A DNA stretch of 16,655 bases. Source: Candidatus Aenigmatarchaeota archaeon. GTDB taxonomy: Archaea; Aenigmatarchaeota; Aenigmatarchaeia; QMZP01. Position 1 is the first letter of the stretch, and every line of letters begins with the position of its first letter. Positions 7,684 to 12,251 of this stretch are shown here, piece by piece. The notes under the pieces are model-generated. The model was not told where the DNA came from. It did not search any database and saw only the letters and a program-made list of their open reading frames with translations. The position numbers and the translations under genes were made by a program. Location of the stretch: the NCBI GenBank assembly GCA_016867675.1, contig VGIZ01000002.1, forward strand, positions 1-16,655, written 5' to 3'.

Positions 7684-7708
7684 GTTTCATGCCTGCAAAT
7701 GCAGGCTG
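7684..7708. repeat. Hairpin repeat, copy 1 (intergenic)
   Basis: GTTTCAT is followed by GCCTGC-AAAT-GCAGGC and TG. Across 25 bases it differs from 10495-10519 at only one base, in the loop (AAAT here, GAAT there). The other copy lies inside the tRNA-Thr intron. Bases 7629-7683 before this copy show no other feature I can name. Confidence 0.75.
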
Positions 7709-7740
7709 CAGTCATGAGCTCCACACGAAGTAGTCAAGGA

Positions 7741-7747
7741 TTTTATT
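7741..7747 (+). promoter_or_regulatory. TATA-like box for the resolvase-related gene
   Basis: TTTTATT is centred about 23-24 bases before the ATG at 7767 and no Shine-Dalgarno site is present, so the transcript is probably leaderless. Confidence 0.45.
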
Positions 7748-7766
7748 CCCTGCACCAATTTACTTC

Positions 7767-8102
7767 ATGGCGGACGGGCTTTTAATTGCGGCTGTGGTTT
7801 TGCTGGTCATAGTCCTGATTGCAACCCTCAAAAACAACATCAGCCTGCGCTTCCGCCTCCGCAGCGGCGCGGTCAAGCATGGAAAGACCATGGAGCAGCT
7901 CATGCCGTTCTCGAAAGGGTATCCCTACGACCCGCGCGGGTTCAGGTTCATCGGCGACCCAATTGACGGCGTGCAGTTCAACGAAGACGGCGTCGTGTTC
8001 GTGGAGTTCAAGACAGGGAATGCCAGTCTGTCGGCTAGGCAGAAGAAAATCAAGGAAAACATAGAAAAGAAAAGGGTGGAGTTCAAAGAAATGAACTCCT
8101 GA
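7767..8102 (+). CDS. Membrane-anchored endonuclease related to archaeal Holliday junction resolvase (PF10107-like)
   Basis: A 111-residue protein. Residues 4-22 form a single hydrophobic helix (a membrane anchor). The rest matches the family described as endonuclease related to archaeal Holliday junction resolvase. Visible signatures are RSGAVKHGKTMEQLMPF (32-48, with Glu43), FIGDPIDGVQF (61-71, Asp64/Asp67), VFVEFKTG (77-84, Glu80-x-Lys82) and LSARQKKIKENIE (88-100). The last segment corresponds to the family pattern of LSxRQ followed by a helix. These give the D...ExK core of the restriction-endonuclease-like fold. Substrate is unproven; a branched-DNA or other nucleic-acid nuclease at the membrane is the family-based guess. 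It converges with the next minus-strand gene, leaving 7 bases. Confidence 0.85.
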   Translation: MADGLLIAAVVLLVIVLIATLKNNISLRFRLRSGAVKHGKTMEQLMPFSKGYPYDPRGFRFIGDPIDGVQFNEDGVVFVEFKTGNASLSARQKKIKENIEKKRVEFKEMNS

Positions 8103-8109
8103 CATCCGG

Positions 8110-8394
8110 TCACTTCAGATCCAGCTGGACTCCGCCGACGAGCTTTGCAACGATGTTGTAGAGGAAAGCTCCGATGGCGCCGCCTATGAAGCCGCCAATC
8201 AGGCAGGCTACTATCATCATTACGGCACCGATTGCCCCAAAACCGGCAAACAAAAGCGTGCCCATGGCGCCCAGCGAGGCTGTTGCAAACGATCCTGCCG
8301 CGAGCATGATGATTGCCGTGACTATGCCGTATATGAGTCCCAGTATGGCTCCAACCTTCGCAGCGGACATGACTCCAATTCTCTTGAGTTCCAT
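8110..8394 (-). CDS. Small integral membrane protein (DUF3566-like)
   Basis: A 94-residue, very hydrophobic and Gly/Ala-rich protein. Two to three membrane helices are visible (about 13-35, 40-52 and 53-78), followed by a conserved-looking tail AFLYNIVAKLVGGVQLDL. The opening ELKRIGVMSAAKVGAILGLIYG and this tail resemble small archaeal membrane proteins of the DUF3566 type. No function is known. The ATG at 8394 is preceded, six bases upstream, by a perfect AGGAGG, so this gene is clearly translated from a Shine-Dalgarno site. It probably lies downstream of the HerA-like gene in one transcript. Confidence 0.75.
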   Translation of the reverse strand: MELKRIGVMSAAKVGAILGLIYGIVTAIIMLAAGSFATASLGAMGTLLFAGFGAIGAVMMIVACLIGGFIGGAIGAFLYNIVAKLVGGVQLDLK

Positions 8395-8400
8395 TTTTTA

Positions 8401-8423
8401 CCTCCTCATTTCAATTTGAAATG
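8401..8423 (-). promoter_or_regulatory. Strong Shine-Dalgarno site next to a hairpin
   Basis: On the minus strand AGGAGG (8406-8401) lies six bases before the ATG at 8394. Immediately upstream is the inverted repeat CATTTCA/TGAAATG (8407-8413 and 8417-8423, loop 3). The hairpin abuts the ribosome site in the 40-base gap after the HerA-like gene and could mark processing or attenuate translation. Confidence 0.5.
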
Positions 8424-8434
8424 ATCAAGATGCT

Positions 8435-9736
8435 CTACAAATCCAGCAGCCCCCTCTTCCTTATCGCGCTGGGCGAGCCTCCCGCGTGCCAGCTGAAGCG
8501 GGGGCGGACCTGGATGGGGAAGATGCGCTCCGAGTTGTCGTCCATTATTATCGCCGCGCCCGTCTGTTTCGGCAGCTTGTTTATGTAATCCTGTATGTCC
8601 TCGGCGGCGTATGTCTGCATTATTGAGCGCAGGGCCTTGATGTCAGCCTCTGAAGTAAGGCGGTGGGACAGCACTATGTCTGACTGGGAAAGGGCGTCCT
8701 GATTCAGCTTGTTGGGCATCTGGGTTATCAGCAGCAGCGAGATGCCAGGCTCCCTGCCCTCCTTGACCAGCGTCAGCAGCGGCTCCGATGCCGCGGTCTC
8801 GCCCTCGGTGGGGATGAACTGGTGAGCCTCGTCCAGGCACACCCACACCATGGGTATGTTCTCCTTTCCGCCTCCGCCCATGACCTCAAACTCCTCACCC
8901 TTCCTCGCCTGCAGCCTGTCCTGGAATATCTTCCTTGAGAGAAGGCCTATGACCATGCTCCTGACGCTCCAGCCGCCCGCCGACCTCGGGAAATGGGAGA
9001 TGTCCAGAACGGTTATCTTGCCGCGCATGAAGTAGTCGCGCACAGGCGTGCCGCGCTTCTCGAACACGCCCCAGTCCTGCGCAGCAGAGAACCTTGTCGT
9101 GAGCGCGTTCTTCACCTGCGCCTCAAGCTTCTTGCTGTTCTCAATCTCGTAGATGATGTCCTCAATGGAGTAGTCCCTCATCTTGGACTTAATCGTCTTG
9201 ATTATGTGCTCAACAGCCATGCCGTTGGCGTCCAGCGGGTTGAACCCGAACGTGAGCATCCAGTCCTGCGCTGTCAGCTCGCTGCACGAGACCGTGAAGG
9301 GCGCGTCAACGCGCACGCCGACGTCCTCGTATTCCTTGGCGAACCCTCCCGGCACGAAGAGCCTTATGTCTATGCCCTCGGGCTTCAGCCCCCACTCCTT
9401 GAGCAGCTCCCTGTCCTTCTCGTTCGGGCTGCGGGAGCTCCAGTAGATGCCCATGGTGTCAATGAACAGCACGGCGAGGTTGTTCCTTATCTCCGGCTCC
9501 TGCCGGACTATTTCCTCTGCCAATACGAACCCGCTATAGCTTTTTCCAGAGCCCTTCTTGCCAGTGACCAGAATCGTGTGCGGCCTTATGACATCCATGA
9601 AAACAGGGTTGGTCAGGTGCGCGTCATCGCCCTCGCCGACGATGTGCTTGCCGATGAAGGCAGTGCCGCGCTCGCCGAAGGCCTCCATGTCGTTCCTGTC
9701 GCGGCCGACAATGATTTTCTCGACTATAAGGAACAC
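8435..9736 (-). CDS. HerA-like hexameric ATPase (DUF87/HerA-FtsK family)
   Basis: A 433-residue ring-type P-loop ATPase of the HerA/FtsK superfamily, whose members pump or translocate DNA. An N-terminal beta region (1-50; HerA proteins begin with a HAS-barrel) leads to Walker A GKKGSGKS (59-66), Walker B VWVCLDEAHQF (297-307), and the polar sensor LLITQMP (335-341). A candidate arginine finger is Arg359 in LSHRLTSEAD. The segment EGREPGISLLLITQ is typical of HerA-like proteins. Classical herA sits with nurA, mre11 and rad50; none is visible here, so it may be a paralogue. The start is a GTG at 9736. A TATA-like TTTAATATT near 9764-9772 would put transcription a few bases before it. Confidence 0.85.
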   Translation of the reverse strand: MFLIVEKIIVGRDRNDMEAFGERGTAFIGKHIVGEGDDAHLTNPVFMDVIRPHTILVTGKKGSGKSYSGFVLAEEIVRQEPEIRNNLAVLFIDTMGIYWSSRSPNEKDRELLKEWGLKPEGIDIRLFVPGGFAKEYEDVGVRVDAPFTVSCSELTAQDWMLTFGFNPLDANGMAVEHIIKTIKSKMRDYSIEDIIYEIENSKKLEAQVKNALTTRFSAAQDWGVFEKRGTPVRDYFMRGKITVLDISHFPRSAGGWSVRSMVIGLLSRKIFQDRLQARKGEEFEVMGGGGKENIPMVWVCLDEAHQFIPTEGETAASEPLLTLVKEGREPGISLLLITQMPNKLNQDALSQSDIVLSHRLTSEADIKALRSIMQTYAAEDIQDYINKLPKQTGAAIIMDDNSERIFPIQVRPRFSWHAGGSPSAIRKRGLLDL

Positions 9737-9745
9737 CCTTTATGG

Positions 9746-9786
9746 CTTTATATTATTCTTGGCAATATTAAAGCAGAAATCGGGAG
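9746..9786. promoter_or_regulatory. Divergent promoter and ribosome site between the HerA-like gene and the 64-aa gene
   Basis: For the plus strand, TTTATATTATT (9747-9757) is a TATA-like box, and GGGAGGT at 9781-9787 is a Shine-Dalgarno site about 5 bases before the ATG at 9793. For the minus strand, AATATTAAA (9764-9772, read in reverse as TTTAATATT) would start transcription close to the GTG at 9736. Confidence 0.45.
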
Positions 9787-9792
9787 GTCTTT

Positions 9793-9987
9793 ATGGCTGG
9801 AATCATTGAGGAGATACTGAAGAACAAGGAAGAGATAATCGTCGCGCTGCTGAAGGTCCTTGAAGGCAAGGAGACGAGGGCGAGGGTCAGGCTGGACGGC
9901 GTCAGGTTCAACGTCGGCAATTCCGTGGTGAAGATGGAAGGCGCGGTGGAGTTCACATTCGTCCCCATCGAGGACAGGAAGAAGTGA
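9793..9987 (+). CDS. Small hypothetical protein, 64 aa
   Basis: The protein has a helical, Glu/Lys-rich first half (MAGIIEEILKNKEEIIVALLKVLEG) and a strand-rich second half (RVRLDGVRFNVGNSVVKMEGAVEFTFVPI). There are no cysteines, membrane helices or catalytic signatures. A good Shine-Dalgarno site (GGGAGGT) stands before the ATG, and the coding bias looks like that of its neighbours, so I take it as real. The layout of one amphipathic helix plus a small sheet would suit a small adaptor or partner protein. It shares a promoter region with the HerA-like motor, which is the only functional hint. Confidence 0.65.
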   Translation: MAGIIEEILKNKEEIIVALLKVLEGKETRARVRLDGVRFNVGNSVVKMEGAVEFTFVPIEDRKK

Positions 9988-10000
9988 GTCGGTTTTTCCG

Positions 10001-10072
10001 TCACGTCTATGACACCTTCGGTGTCATGACGCGCCCGCTTCAGTTCTGCTGAAGCGGTGCGACGCTTTTGTA
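10001..10072. other. Paired hairpins downstream of the 64-aa gene and of tRNA-Trp
   Basis: ATGACACC/GGTGTCAT (10009-10016 and 10020-10027) has a TTC loop and is extended by CGTC/GACG (10004-10007 and 10028-10031). CCGCTTCAG/CTGAAGCGG (10035-10043 and 10049-10057) has a TTCTG loop and is extended by CGC/GCG (10032-10034 and 10059-10061). A short T run follows at 10066-10069. The region lies at the 3' ends of the plus-strand 64-aa gene and the minus-strand tRNA. A two-sided termination or processing zone is plausible; a small RNA is an alternative. Confidence 0.5.
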
Positions 10073-10098
10073 ACCAAACGTATAGCCAAAAGGGTTTA

Positions 10099-10208
10099 TG
10101 GGGTCACTGGGAATCGAACCCAGGCTGGCCGGTTTCTTTCATAGGAGAGCTCCTCAGAGCTCCAGCGCCATGCTGGAGCCGGCTGGACTGCCTTTATCCT
10201 ATGACCCC
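10099..10208 (-). tRNA. tRNA-Trp(CCA) with a 39-nt intron at 37/38
   Basis: The acceptor stem GGGGTCA/TGACCCC closes perfectly with discriminator A73 (10099); CCA is not encoded. The D-arm is GGAT-AAAGGCA-GTCC. The anticodon stem is GCCGG/CCGGC. The T-arm is CTGGG-TTCGATT-CCCAG. The anticodon loop is split: CTCCAG before the intron and A after it, giving U33-CCA-G37-A38. This is tryptophan, whose archaeal tRNA usually carries an intron here and has G1-C72 and A73 as seen. Exons total 71 nt. A TATA-like stretch (10228-10242) ends about 20-26 bases before G1. Confidence 0.88.
10134..10172 (-). other. Intron of tRNA-Trp
   Basis: The 39-nt insert follows G37. The outer helix is the anticodon stem. 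Three-base bulges AGC and AAA can be placed, with an inner helix CATGG/CCTATG carrying one bulged T. The central 4-bp helix is weak: CTCC opposite AAAG gives only two Watson-Crick pairs. A 6-bp GAGCTC/GAGCTC hairpin sits inside. The bases CTCCAGC (anticodon region) can instead pair with GCTGGAG in the intron. The boundaries rest on the tRNA fold and could shift by a base. Confidence 0.7.
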
Positions 10209-10227
10209 GTCGTAGCTGATTTGCTTC

Positions 10228-10252
10228 TTATATTATTAATATGTCTTTTAAG
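10228..10252. promoter_or_regulatory. AT-rich divergent promoter of the two tRNA genes
   Basis: The run contains TTATATTATTAATAT (10228-10242) and TTTTAAG (10246-10252). Read on the minus strand, the first is centred about 26 bases before G1 of tRNA-Trp (10208). Read on the plus strand, TTAATAT (10236-10242) is centred about 27 bases before 10266, the upstream copy of the tRNA-Thr start and not the real gene. No other AT-rich element occurs between 10266 and 10413. Confidence 0.55.
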
Positions 10253-10265
10253 TTAGATTTAGATA

Positions 10266-10279
10266 TTGCCTCAGTGGCT
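10266..10279 (+). repeat. 14-bp direct repeat of the tRNA-Thr 5' end (upstream copy)
   Basis: TTGCCTCAGTGGCT occurs here and again at 10411-10424, where it forms the acceptor and D-arm start of tRNA-Thr (G1 at 10413). The two copies are 145 bases apart and match exactly over 14 bases, with mismatches on both sides. The spacing and position suit a target-site duplication or a tandem partial duplication. Confidence 0.8.
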
Positions 10280-10400
10280 AGCCTGAGTGTTGCACCGACA
10301 GCGGGCTGTCGGGCATGTGCCGATAAAGGGTTCACGCTTTGCGTGACCTGCCTGTTGCCATGGCAACAGAGCATCGGACACACCGCACTCAGTAGCCACT
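10273..10400 (+). ncRNA. Candidate multibranch structured RNA, probable leader of tRNA-Thr
   Basis: A 15-bp outer stem pairs AGTGGCTA (10273-10280) and CTGAGTG (10283-10289) with CACTCAG and TAGCCACT (10386-10400), with only GC bulged. Inside are CCGACAG/CTGTCGG (10295-10312, loop CGGG) and GTG+CCGAT (10317-10324) pairing ATCGG-a-CAC (10373-10381). The latter encloses GG-t-TCACGC/GCGTGACC (10329-10348, loop TTT) and CTGTTGC/GCAACAG (10352-10369, loop CATG). Nearly every base is paired in a closed multibranch fold. No protein frame is apparent. With the promoter upstream and no promoter before the tRNA, it should be co-transcribed with tRNA-Thr. It matches no RNA class I know; a palindromic insertion is the main alternative. 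Confidence 0.55.
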
Positions 10401-10410
10401 CTCAGTGATG

Positions 10411-10424
10411 TTGCCTCAGTGGCT
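10411..10424 (+). repeat. 14-bp direct repeat, copy inside tRNA-Thr
   Basis: This is the downstream partner of the copy at 10266-10279. Its segment AGTGGCT (10418-10424) can also pair with AGCCACT at 10394-10400, competing with the outer stem of the upstream structure. Confidence 0.8.
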
Positions 10425-10471
10425 CAGTCGGTAGAGCGTCGCCTTGGTAAGGCGGAGGTCGCGAGTTCGAT

Positions 10472-10530
10472 AGCACGGAAGCACGAGAATTTGTGTTTCA
10501 TGCCTGCGAATGCAGGCTGAGTGCAGGATG
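10472..10530 (+). other. Intron of tRNA-Thr at position 59/60
   Basis: A bulge-helix-bulge can be drawn. The outer helix is the T-stem GCGAG/CTCGC. The central helix is TTCG against AGGA (three pairs and one G-A mismatch). The 3-base bulges are ATA and TGT, with the cut after the second base of each. The inner helix is GCAC (10473-10476)/GTGC (10521-10524). The intron body carries the GCCTGC-GAAT-GCAGGC hairpin that is repeated at 7684-7708. Confidence 0.8.
10495..10519. repeat. Hairpin repeat, copy 2 (inside the tRNA-Thr intron)
   Basis: It matches 7684-7708 at 24 of 25 bases. The preceding bases GAATTTGTGTTTCA (10487-10500) also match 6002-6015 at 13 of 14 bases, suggesting a dispersed family with a common flank. 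Confidence 0.75.
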
Positions 10531-10561
10531 TCTCGCCTGAGGCTTCACAACTACTCGCTTG

Positions 10562-11374
10562 ATGAGATTGATTTATGCGAGGTATCGAATGGGATTGCCA
10601 ATCAAGGGTATAGATGATTTTGTCAGGAAGGAATCAGCAAGCCTTGAGACGGCGACGCACAACTACGGCCACTTCAAGCGCGTCGCTGACGGCGCGGTCT
10701 GGTTTGTCAGGGTGCTTGGTGGAGGCGCACGCGAGCAGCAGCTTGCCTGCATTGCAGGGCTGCTCCATGACATTGTCAGGCCTGCTGACGAGCGCGTGGA
10801 CCATGCAGTCGCGAGCGCAGAGCGCAGCAGGCGCATACTGCAGCGGTTCAAGTTCAGCAGGGAGGACACCGATGCCATTGTGGAAGCCATCCACGACCAC
10901 AGGCTGCAGCCTGCGAAATGGAAAAGCCCGCTGCACCAGTCCGTCTACCTTGCAGACAAGATATTCGAGCAGATGGGCGCCTACCTCATCTTCAGGCGCT
11001 GCATGTACGTGGCGGAGTCCGTGACGTACAAGGGCGTGCCGATGAAGGAGGCAATCAACAGGCATTTTGCGATGAGGATAGAGCGGATTCCCAAGGACGC
11101 ATTTCCAAAGCGGTTTTCAGGGCTGGTCAATTACCAGTACGAGTGGCTAACCAATGCCCAGAAGGCCCTTTCGGAAAACCGGGCGTGGGCATGGGATATA
11201 GCCAAGGTTTCCTACGAGAACGGAAGGTCGCATGGGAAGGGGCTTGAGGAGCTCATACTGACCTTCGAGCCGTCGCATCCCGAGGCTGCGCGCGTGAAGG
11301 CAGAGGCCGTTGAATATCTGGAAGGCAGGAAACTAAAGTTTTTTGAGTCACTTGTTTTATATTCGTCTTATTAA
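10562..11374 (+). CDS. HD-domain phosphohydrolase-like protein
   Basis: A 270-residue protein with the metal-binding HD signature. From ATG 10562 the candidate ligands are His33/His37 (THNYGHF), His69-Asp70 (GLLHDIVRP), His81 (DHAVAS), His111/His113 (AIHDHRLQP) and Asp132 (YLADKIFEQ). This is the H...HD...H...D arrangement of HD hydrolases that cleave phosphate esters of nucleotides or RNA. After about residue 140 there is a helical extension without a recognised domain. The true substrate cannot be told from sequence. An in-frame TTG at 10559 and an ATG at 10589 are other possible starts; the gene begins 17 bases after tRNA-Thr and has no visible promoter of its own, so it may be read through from the tRNA. 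Confidence 0.8.
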   Translation: MRLIYARYRMGLPIKGIDDFVRKESASLETATHNYGHFKRVADGAVWFVRVLGGGAREQQLACIAGLLHDIVRPADERVDHAVASAERSRRILQRFKFSREDTDAIVEAIHDHRLQPAKWKSPLHQSVYLADKIFEQMGAYLIFRRCMYVAESVTYKGVPMKEAINRHFAMRIERIPKDAFPKRFSGLVNYQYEWLTNAQKALSENRAWAWDIAKVSYENGRSHGKGLEELILTFEPSHPEAARVKAEAVEYLEGRKLKFFESLVLYSSY

Positions 11375-11390
11375 AGGTATATACCTTTAA
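11371..11390. repeat. Perfect 20-bp AT-rich palindrome over the HD-gene stop
   Basis: TTAAAGGTAT is followed directly by its reverse complement ATACCTTTAA. The TAA stop of the HD gene (11372-11374) lies within it. As RNA it folds into a tight hairpin; as DNA it is a symmetrical protein-binding site candidate. Confidence 0.7.
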
Positions 11391-11394
11391 ATTT

Positions 11395-11440
11395 ACTAAA
11401 TAAAAGAAGGCGCGATACTATAAAAACAGCACGCGCCTTC
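11395..11440 (-). terminator. Hairpin with T-rich tail, terminator-like, after the HAD gene
   Basis: GAAGGCGCG/CGCGCCTTC (11406-11414 and 11432-11440) is a 9-bp GC-rich stem with a 17-nt loop. On the minus strand it comes about 20 bases after the HAD stop and is followed directly by TTTTATTT. This is the layout of a bacterial intrinsic terminator, and archaeal RNA polymerase also stops at T tracts. Confidence 0.6.
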
Positions 11441-11460
11441 TGCCCTTGATTTTTGGTGAG

Positions 11461-12156
11461 TCAGACGCCAAGCAAACGCCTTGCCAAGTCAGGGAGCTCT
11501 GTAGGTCTGGCGCAGGTAAACGCGTCGAGTTCATGGGGCTTGCAGTAGCCCTGCGGCGCGCCAACTGGAATGATGCCCATCCGCTGGGCTATCAGAAGGT
11601 TGGCGCTGGCATCGTCGTAGGCCAAGCAGTCACCAGCAGGTATCTGCAGCGTCTGAAGGGCCAGTTCGAACTGCCTTTCCCTCTCCTTGCTCTTCTCGAG
11701 GCCGATGATACAGCCGTCGACAAACCTGAGGGTGCCGTGATGCGCGAAGAGCTCCCGGATGGCATCCTCGTTCTTGGACGACACGACGGCGATGGTGATG
11801 CCCGCCGCCCTGAGCCCTTCCATCATTGCCGGCACGCCGTAGTAGAGCCTGTTCTCGCCCAGCCAAGTTGCCTTGTCTGTGGCAATCCGCTTGGCGCGCG
11901 CGGCGTAAAACGCCTTGTTCTCCTCAGCGGGGCTCCTGAGGCCAGATACACCCCTTCCCTCGAGGATGCGGTTGATGATGGCGAAGTAGCTCTCCATCGT
12001 CGTGATATTGGGCCGCTCGGCCGTGAATTCCTCCTCTGTCAGGGGGAACGGCGTGCCGTAGAGTTCGAGCCACATGACGCATATGGTTCTGTAAAGTTCA
12101 GGCACGCTGTGGACGATTGCACCGTCCACATCCAGCAGCACTGCTGCGCGCTTCAT
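11461..12156 (-). CDS. HAD-superfamily hydrolase (phosphoglycolate-phosphatase-like)
   Basis: A 231-residue haloacid-dehalogenase-type phosphatase. The nucleophile motif is LLDVDGAIVHS, with Asp9 and Asp11. An alpha-helical cap follows (about 20-100). Motif II is AVVSSKNED (Ser126/127), motif III probably Lys155 or Lys157 (GLEKSKERE), and motif IV CLAYDDASAN (Asp181/Asp182). These are the residues needed for Mg2+-dependent phosphate-ester hydrolysis. The cap placement resembles phosphoglycolate phosphatase or beta-phosphoglucomutase relatives; the substrate is unknown. ATG 12156 has GGAGG seven bases upstream, which I prefer over the longer frame from 12222. It follows a methyltransferase gene on the same strand but a terminator-like hairpin lies between. 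Confidence 0.85.
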   Translation of the reverse strand: MKRAAVLLDVDGAIVHSVPELYRTICVMWLELYGTPFPLTEEEFTAERPNITTMESYFAIINRILEGRGVSGLRSPAEENKAFYAARAKRIATDKATWLGENRLYYGVPAMMEGLRAAGITIAVVSSKNEDAIRELFAHHGTLRFVDGCIIGLEKSKERERQFELALQTLQIPAGDCLAYDDASANLLIAQRMGIIPVGAPQGYCKPHELDAFTCARPTELPDLARRLLGV

Positions 12157-12200
12157 GGTTGTCCTCCTTCTCCCTTCAGCTGTGGACTGGTTGTTTTTTG

Positions 12201-12239
12201 CAAGAAAGAAATGGGCGCCCACCCCGATGGCAGGCGCCC
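12201..12239 (-). terminator. Hairpin with T-rich tail after the methyltransferase gene
   Basis: GGGCGCC/GGCGCCC (12213-12219 and 12233-12239, loop 13) is followed on the minus strand by ATTTCTTTCTTG. It begins 12 bases beyond the methyltransferase stop. A terminator or an RNA-processing hairpin within a methyltransferase-HAD transcript are both possible. Confidence 0.5.
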
Positions 12240-12251
12240 GATGGATGGCTG

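Larger units (their letters stand above)
10413..10544 (+). tRNA. tRNA-Thr(GGU) interrupted in the T-loop by a 59-nt intron
   Basis: Exon 1 (10413-10471, exactly 59 nt) contains acceptor GCCTCAG, D-arm GCTC...GAGC, anticodon arm TCGCC-TTGGTAA-GGCGG with anticodon GGT, variable loop AGGTC, and T-arm GCGAG with TTCGAT. Exon 2 (10531-10544) supplies T60, CTCGC, CTGAGGC and U73. Joined, they give a standard 73-nt tRNA with all four stems closed and the U73 usual for archaeal threonine tRNA. Read without an intron the gene looks 3'-truncated, which is why a simple scan may miss it. CCA is not encoded. Confidence 0.9.

Noticed and set aside
10134..10175. Reading the minus-strand tRNA as tRNA-Met (CAT occurs in the loop region)
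   Set aside because: It would need an intron between 33 and 34 and gives no proper 7-base loop; U33-CCA with a 37/38 intron fits the tRNA-Trp features.
10266..10424. CRISPR array or integrase-type attachment pair
   Set aside because: There are only two copies of a 14-bp repeat, it derives from the tRNA 5' end (integrases usually use the 3' end), and no integrase or cas gene is present.
10413..10471. A truncated tRNA-Thr remnant or a 5' tRNA half
   Set aside because: The missing 3' portion occurs only 59 bases downstream with a bulge-helix-bulge, so a cis-intron explains it better than truncation or trans-splicing.
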